From NCBI GenBank assembly GCA_032718475.1, contig JAUCBJ010007346.1, forward strand, positions 1-64,000: a stretch of DNA of 64,000 nt. Direction: 5' to 3'. Position numbers and translations under genes: made by a program. Position 1 is the first letter of the stretch; each line of letters opens with the position of its first letter. The notes under the pieces were generated by a model. The model did no database searches. It was given only the letters and a program-made list of their open reading frames with translations, and had not been told where the DNA came from. This DNA comes from Nemertoderma westbladi (Eukaryota; Xenacoelomorpha; Nemertodermatida; Nemertodermatidae). Shown here piece by piece: positions 56,501 through 64,000 of the stretch.

Positions 56501-59500
56501 CTAATACGGAACTGGAATCACAAGTCAATATTGTGGAAGAATCTCATATTAACATCAAACAAAAATCAACAGAGACTTCTCCAGTTGTTGAGATTTTATA
56601 TGATACCAAAGACAATGAGGTAAATGAATCATCATATATACATGCAGTGCATCAACCCCAGTATGCAAAAACTAATATGGAACTGAACTCACAAGCACAT
56701 ATTATGGAAGAATCTCATATTAATAACAAACAGAAACCATCAGAGACTTCCCCAATTCAACCAGAGGTCTTATACAATGTTATGGATAACAAATTGCAAG
56801 AATCATATATACATGCAATACATCAACCTCAATATGCAAAATCTAATATGGAACTGGAATCACAAGTCAATATTGTGGAAGAATCACATATTAACATCAA
56901 ACAAAAATCCACAGAGACTTCTCCAGTTGTTGAGATTTTACATGATACCAAAGACAATGAGGTACATGAATCATCATATATACATGCAGTGCATCAACCC
57001 CAGTATGCAAAAACTAATATGGATCTGAACTCACAAGCACGTATTATGGAAGAATCTCATATTGACAGTAAATTGAAACCAATGGAGACTTCCCCAGTTC
57101 AACCAGAGATCTTATACGATGTTATGGATAACAAATTGCAGGAATCACACATACCTGCAGTACATCAACCTCAATATGCAAAATCTAATATGGAACTGGA
57201 ATCACAAGTCAATATTGTTGAAGAATCTCATATTAACATCAAACAAAATTCAACAGAGACTTCTCCAGTTGTTGAGATTTTATGTGATACCAAAGATAAC
57301 AAAGTAAATGAATCATCATATATAGATGCAGTACATCAACCTCAGTATGCAAAAACTAATATGGAACTGAACTCACAAGCACATATTATGGAAGAATCTC
57401 ATATTGACAGTAAATTGAAACCAATAGAGACTTCCCCAGTTCAACCAGAGATCTTATACGATGTTATGGATAACAATTTGCAGGAATCATGCATACATGC
57501 AGTACATCAACCTCAATATGCAAAATCTAATATGGAACTGGAATCACAAGTCAATATTGTTGAAGAATCGCATATTAACATCAAACAAAAATCAACACAG
57601 ACTTCTCCAGTTGTTGAGATTTTATGTGATACCAAAGATAACAAAGTAAATGAATCATCATATATAGATGCAGTGCATCAACCCCAGTATGCAAAAACTA
57701 ATATCGAACTGAACTCACAATTCAATATTGTTGAAGAATCTCATATTAACATCAAACAGAAATCAACAGAGACTTCTCCAATTGTTGAGATTTCATATGA
57801 TACCAAAGACAATGAGGTAAATAAATCATCATATATAGATGCAGTGCATCAACCCCAGTATGCAAAAACTAATATGGAACTGAACTCACAAACACATATT
57901 ATGGAAGAATCTCATATTGATAGTAAATTGAAACCAATAGAGACTTCCCCAGTTCAACCAGAGATCTTATACGATGTTATGGATAACAAATTGCAGGAAT
58001 CATACATACCTGCTGTACATCAACCTCACTATGCAAAAACTAATATCGAACTGAACTCACAAGTCAATATTGTTGAAGAATCTCATATTAACATCAAACA
58101 GAAATCAACAGAGACTTCTCCAGTTGTTGAGATTTCATGTGATACCAAAGACAATGAGGTAAATAAATCATCATATATAGATGCAGTGCATCAACCCCAG
58201 TATGCAAAAACTAATTTGGAACTGAACTCACAAGCACATATTATGGAAGAATCTCATATTGATAGTAAATTGAAACCAATAGAGACTTCCCTAGTTCAAC
58301 CAGAGATCTTAAACGATGTTAGGGATAACAAATTCCAGGAATCATACATACATGCAGTACATCAACCCCAGTTTGCAAAATCTAATCTAGAACTGGACTC
58401 ACAAGTACGTATTATGGAAGAATCTCATATTGATAGCAATTTGAAACCAATAGAGACTTCCCCAGTTCAACCAGAGTTCTTATACAGCAATGCTATGGAT
58501 AACAAATTGCAGGAATCACACATACATGCAGTACATCAACCTCAGTTTGCAAAATCTAATCTAGAACTGGACTCACAAGTACGTATTATGGAAGAATCTC
58601 CTATTGATAGCAATTTGAAACCAATAGAGACTTCTGCAGTTCAACCAGATATCTTATACGATATTTTGGATAACAAATTGCAGGAATCATATATACATGC
58701 ATTACATGAACCCCAGTATGCAAAAACTAATATGGAAATGAACTCACAAGCACATATTATAGAAGAATCTCATATTGACAGTAAATTGAAACCAATAGAG
58801 ACTTCTGCAGTTCAACCAGAGGTCTTATACGATGTTATGGGTAACAAATTGCAGGAATCCTACATACCTGCAGTACACCAACCTCAATATGCAAAATCTA
58901 ATATGGAACTGGAATCACAAGTCAATATTGTTGAAGAATCTCATATTAACATCAAACAAAAATCAACAGAGACTTCTCCAGTTGAGATTTTATATGATAC
59001 CAAAGACAATGAGGTAAATGAATCATCATACATACATGCAGTACATCAACCCCAGTATGCAAAAACTAATATGGAACTGAACTCACAAGCACATATTATG
59101 GAAGAATCTCATATTAATAACAAACAGAAACCATCAGAGACTTCCCCAGTTCAAACAGAGGTCTTATACGATGTTATGGGTAACAAATTGCAGGAATCCT
59201 ACATATCTGCAGTACACCAACCTCAATATGCAAAATCTAATATGGAACTGGAATCACAAGTCAATATTGTTGAAGAATCTCATATTAACATCAAACAAAA
59301 ATCAACAGAGACTTCTCCAGTTGAGATTTTATATGATACCAAAGACAATGAGGTAAATGAATCATCATACATACATGCAGTACATCAACCCCAGTATGCA
59401 AAAACTAATATGGAACTGAACTCACAAGCACGTATTATGGAAGAATCTCATATTGACAGTAAATTGAAACCATCAGAGACTTCCCCAGTTCAACCAGAGA

Positions 59501-62500
59501 TCTTATACGATGTTATGGGTAACAAATTACAGGAATCATACATACATGCAGTACATGAACCCCAGTATGAAAAATCTAATATGGAACCGGAATCACAAGT
59601 AAGTATTGAGGAAGAACCTCATATTAATAACGAACAGAAACCAACAGAGACTTCCCCAGTTCAACCAGAGATCTTATACAATGTTATGGATAACAAATTG
59701 CAGGAATCACACATACATGCAGTACATGAACCCCAGTATGAAAAATCTATTGGGGAACTGGCTTCACAAATAAATAATGTAGAAGAATCTCGTATTGACA
59801 GTAAATTAAAACCAACAAAGTCTTCTGCAGTTCAACCAGAGGTCTTATACGATGTTTTGGATAACAAATTGCAGGAATCACACATACCTGCAGTACATCA
59901 ACCACAGTTTGTAAAATCTAATATGGAACTGGACTCACAAGTAAGTATTATGGAAGAATCTCATATTGACATTAAATTAAATCAACCGGAGATCTTATAC
60001 GATGTTATGGATAACAAATTACAGAAAACATACATAAATGAAGTTCATCAACCTCAATATGCAAAATTGAATATGGAACTGGAATCACAAGTCAATATTG
60101 TTGAAGAATCTCATATTAACATCAAACAAAAATCAACAGAGGCTTCTCCAGTTGTTGAGATTTTATGTGATACCAAAGAAAACAAAGTAAATGAATCATC
60201 ATATATAGATGCAGTACATCAACCTCAGTATGCAAAAACTAATATGGAACTGAACTCACAAGTCAATATTGTGGAAGAATCTCATATTAATAACAAACAG
60301 AAACCAACAGAGACTTCTTCAGTTCAACCAGAGGTCTTATACGATGTTATGGATAACAAATTGCAGGAATCCTACATACCTGCAGTCCATCAACCTCAAT
60401 ATGCAAAATCTAATATGGAACTGGAATCACAAGTCAATATTGTTGAAGAATCTCATATTAACATCAAACAAAAATCAACAGAGACTTCTCCAGTTGTTGA
60501 GATTTTATGTGATACCAAAGATAACAAAGTAAATGAATCATCATATATAGATGCAGTACATCAACCCCACTATGCAAAAACTAATATGGAACTGAACTCA
60601 CAAGTCAATATTGTGGAAGAATCTCATATTAATAACAAACAGAAACCAACAGAGACTTCTTCAGTTCAACAAGAGGTCTTATACGATGTTATGGATAACA
60701 AATTGCAGGAATCATATATACCTGCAGTACATCAACCCCAATATGGAAAATGGAATATGGAACTGGAATCACAAGTCAATATTGTTGAAGAATCTCATAT
60801 TAACATCAAACAGAAATCTACAGAGACTTCTCCAGATGTTGAGATATCTTATGATAATAAAGTCAACAAATTACAGGAATCATACTTACGTGAAGTACAT
60901 CAACCCCAAGATGCAAAATCTAATTTGGTACTGGACTCTCAAGTGATTATGGTCCAAGAGTCTCATATTGAATGCAAAGAAAAACCAATAGAAATAAATT
61001 TAGATGCAGGGGTTATAAACAATATCAAGGTTAGACAAGTATTGGAGTCAAACAAAGAGCCCCAATATACAAATATAAATGTAGATCTGGACTCACAAGT
61101 ATATATAATGGACGAATCTCATATTGAAAATCCACATATTTCATCTCAAGAAGATAATGGTTTTGTTGAATATTTAAGATTGTCAGAAACAAATATTCTA
61201 CCAGATATGAAAACTCACAAACCATACATCAACATCAACCCGGATCGATTCGCAAATAAGTCTCTAGATACAGTAGTGATGGATCATATTCAATTAGATG
61301 ATTCACGAGTTCCTATTGTACCTTATTACAATGAGGATACAAACTCTGGTTGCTTATTTATTAATGATTCTGATGATAATGAAGATACGATAATGGTTGC
61401 AAATTACAAAAACGTTGATGATGAAGTAGAAAAACTACAAGTTACTGGAACTGGTCCAGAGGTATTTACTAAACCCCCCTTGGAAAGGATTACACTTGAA
61501 TCAGATGATGCTAAACTTTCATCTCAAACTGAACATGTAAACTATGGTGGAAACATAAACATGGAAATTAATGACCGTGAAGATGAACCAGATTCAAAAG
61601 AAATTCAAAATGTTCGGAAAGTACAATTTGGCAATCACACAAGAGTAAAGATTCCCTATTTACCTTATGAGGAAGGCGTTAGATTGACAAGTATAAAACA
61701 AATTAATTACAATGAAGCTCTCATCCTTGATGATGATCCAACATCTCCATCAATTAATATGAAGAATTCTGTTGAAAGTGAGGATTTACAAAATCAAGAT
61801 ATTTCAATTATTCAAACTGACCAAAATTTTTCTGAAAATAGACTAGTTTCTATTATTGAAGAAAACCAATCCGATCCCGAGAATATATCAAATAGCTCTG
61901 AAGTTGCTAAGGAATCTGAACCCCCAATGCAAGTCAATTCCGTGAGATTACAAGAAACTTTTCCTTCAGTCGCTGTGAAATATTGTGATGAACCTATGCC
62001 TGACATTTCTATTGAGGGCAATGTTCAATCCCCAACTACAAACATAGATTTTGGATCGCAATATAGTTATTCAAATGAATCATCTATAAGTATAATTCCA
62101 TCAACCTTGATTAAATCTAATACAATAATGTATTCTGATCAGCCAATGATAAGTCGTTTATCATATATTGAATCCGATTCTACATTCAATGTCGAGCTAT
62201 TGCAAGATAGTTATATTATAAATGGCTTTGATGTAGCTTGTGATGTCAGTCAACATTCCATCAAGGAAAACCAATTGTCTGAAAGTTCCAGTGTAATTAA
62301 TGATATAGATAGTGTTGCAAGAGTGAATGAATCTGAGAATTTTGAATTTAATGCTGAATTTAGCGAATCCAAGGACAATTCCATGAACTACATGAATCGA
62401 TCAACAATCGAATATTCCATAAATCCAGATATTGGTAACAAACGTGCAATTGATGATCATCTCCATTTTACACAAACGGGACCTGAAGTATTTAGTGAAC

Positions 62501-64000
62501 CACTCTCGGAAGCATACTTAGGACCCGTCAATGCAAGTATAGACCATTTCAACCAACCTGAGGTATTAACAAGTCCACACATCGATGACAACTTTACTAC
62601 TGCTCATGATAAAATTCAGTTTTCACAAAGAGGGCCTGAAGTATTTTGTGAACAATCTTCAGAAGCACCATTATCACCTATCAATGTATCTGCTGATGCT
62701 CTTAGCCAACCTGCAGTGTCAACAAGTACAGATATTGATGGCAAATATACAATTATTGATGATCGTGTTCAGTTTTCACAAACAGGGCCTGAAGTATTCA
62801 GTGAACCACCTTCAGAACCATACTTAGTACCTATCAATGAAAGTGTAGACAATCACAACCAACCACCTGAGATATTAACAAGTCCAAATATGGATGGCTA
62901 TTTTACTACTGCTCATGATAAAATTCAGTTTTCACAAAGAGGGCCTGAAGTATTTTGTGAACAATCTTCAGAAGCACCCATATCACCTATGAATGTATGT
63001 GCTGATGCTCTTAGCCAACCTGCAGTGTCAACAAGTCCAGATATTGATGGCAAATATACAATTATTAATGATCGTGTTCAGTTTTCACAAACAGGGCCTG
63101 AAGTATTCAGTGAACCAGCTTCAGAACCATACTTAGTACCTATCAATGAAAGTGTAGACAATCACAACCAACCACCTGAGATATTAACAAGTCCAAATAT
63201 GGATGGCTATTTTACTACTGCTCATGATAAAATTCAGTTTTCACAAAGAGGGCCCGAAGTATTTTGTGAACAATCTTCAGAAGCACCAATATCACCTATC
63301 AATGGAAGTGATGATGCTCGTAGCCAACCTGCAGTATCAACAAGTACAGAACTATACTTAGTACCTATCAATGCAAGTGTGGACTATCTCAGACAACCTG
63401 AGGTGTTATCAAGTGCATATATTGATAGTAAACGTACTACAGTTCAAAGTCATCGTAAATTTTTACAAAGAGGACCCGAAGTATTCATTGAACCATCCTC
63501 GGAATCACATCCTAAAGACGCCATTACAGATTTCAACACTGGCAATGAGGATGATACAGACCTACGGATGATATTAGATAAAGACATTGATATTGAAGAG
63601 GAAACGATTGGGCAAACTATTTCATCCTATACAAACGAAACAGAAACTAATGATATTGATAATCTCATTGCCGATGCTAATATTTCAACAGAAAATTCAG
63701 AAGAGACGAAAATTTATGTGACAAATTCCAACGGGTTGTCTTGTAAAACTGAACTTGATAATTCAAAGGCATTAGGAATTAAACCAGATATTGAAGAGCA
63801 AGTAATACCTGAAAAAATTATTTGTGAAAGCAAATTTAAATTTCTTACAGAATTTATTGATATGTATGATAACCCAATACACATATCAATTCCAACATCA
63901 AAGAAATTTCCTAAAAAAGACTTGTTAGAATATTTTAGAACTTCAAATTCTAGCAATAGTGTAGAAGAACCCCCTTGTAGAACTGGTTTTATTAGAAAGG
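53586..64000 (+). CDS. Giant tandem-repeat protein, exon 3 (runs off the window)
   Basis: After acceptor TTTTTAG (ending 53585) one frame stays open for all 10,415 bp to the window edge, at least 3,471 codons; reading it line by line I met no stop. The head (about residues 115-560) is basic and Ser/Lys-rich, with recurring SKRHHSLSSTES-like and KSSSLDN-like phrases. From about 54990 to 61115 it becomes about 35 tandem copies of a 57-residue unit. A unique acidic segment follows (about 61140-62450). A second repeat family, FSQxGPEVFxExxSE, lies at 62458-63495, then non-repetitive sequence. There is no signal peptide, transmembrane helix or enzymatic motif, and cysteines are few. A disordered cytoskeletal or scaffold protein is a plausible inference, but the family is unknown to me. 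The C-terminus is outside the window. Confidence 0.88.
54990..61115 (+). repeat. 57-residue coding repeats in 342-bp pairs
   Basis: Two alternating unit types, A (VNIVEESHINIKQKSTETSP, then VVEILYDTKDNEVNESSYIH) and B (AHIMEESHINNKQKPSETSP, then VQPEIVYDVMDNKLQESHIP), both end AVHQPQYAKxNMEL. The A+B pair is 114 residues (342 bp) and recurs with exact 342-bp spacing at 55751, 56093, 56435, 56777, 57119 and 57461. Some later pairs are 339 bp through loss of one Val codon. Indels are multiples of three, which indicates selection on the frame. Confidence 0.93.
62458..63495 (+). repeat. Second coding repeat family (GPEVF)
   Basis: Seven copies of a unit of about 50 residues containing QFSQ-R/T-GPEVF and SEAPxSPIN or SEPYLVPIN. 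Two sub-types alternate (QRGPEVFCEQSSE and QTGPEVFSEPPSE), again forming a higher-order pair, of about 310 bp. An isolated relative (GTGPEVFTKPPLE) lies earlier, near 61450. Confidence 0.88.

Overview
This is a window of AT-rich invertebrate animal nuclear DNA. It has spliced genes with GT-AG introns, long spacers crowded with transposable-element debris, about a dozen G or C homopolymer runs of roughly 16-29 bases, and several kilobase-scale inverted repeats. The recognisable genes (WASHC3, a MEK1/2 kinase, GFER/ALR, GET1/WRB, an immunoglobulin-domain membrane protein, an EGF-like exon) are metazoan in character. The short palindrome AGGCCTA recurs throughout. I cannot name the species from sequence alone. 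The host genes are unusually intron-poor: WASHC3, GET1 and the Ig protein each lie in one exon, and the MEK gene has a single coding intron.

Layout. Bases 1-2615 and 16507-19114 are two nearly identical copies of a dead, intron-containing transposase-like gene. A 2.9-kb foldback repeat (2853-5748) is studded with RFX/X-box-like palindromes. Four fragments of one LINE family lie at 8235-9568 (+), 10144-11448 (-, with a 15-bp target-site duplication), 19979-20288 (-) and 44869-45829 (-). A broken gene for a small membrane-anchored protein sits at 11547-11977. An AP-1-site minisatellite fills 12571-13100. WASHC3 is at 15148-15723 (-). A possible two-exon reading frame at 22118-23125 has an intron that is almost entirely an inverted-repeat element. 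The MEK gene covers 24363-30005 (-); its 4.4-kb intron holds a foldback element with tRNA-like ends. A minisatellite with two E-boxes per unit lies upstream of it (31810-33625).

From 35434 there is a candidate orphan exon, then the 727-residue Ig receptor-like gene (35846-38029, +). An orphan EGF-like exon (40158-40284, -) and a 42-bp minisatellite carrying a CCAAT box and a GC box in each unit (42911-44296) follow. Next come a nested inverted repeat (45985-47360), GFER exon 1 with a coding 21-bp VNTR (47806-48434, -) and GET1 (48662-49288, -).

The last 11.8 kb is one gene on the + strand. Two short exons (52241-52406, 52883-53060) lead in phase into a single open exon from 53586 to the window edge, at least 3,471 codons. 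It encodes about 35 tandem 57-residue repeats, themselves arranged as 114-residue pairs, and then a second, unrelated repeat family. I do not recognise this protein. It is the most striking unexplained gene in the window.

The genes do not form one pathway. WASH-complex trafficking, ERK signalling, mitochondrial disulfide relay and tail-anchored protein insertion are ordinary housekeeping functions. What is unusual is the repeat landscape and the giant repeat protein.
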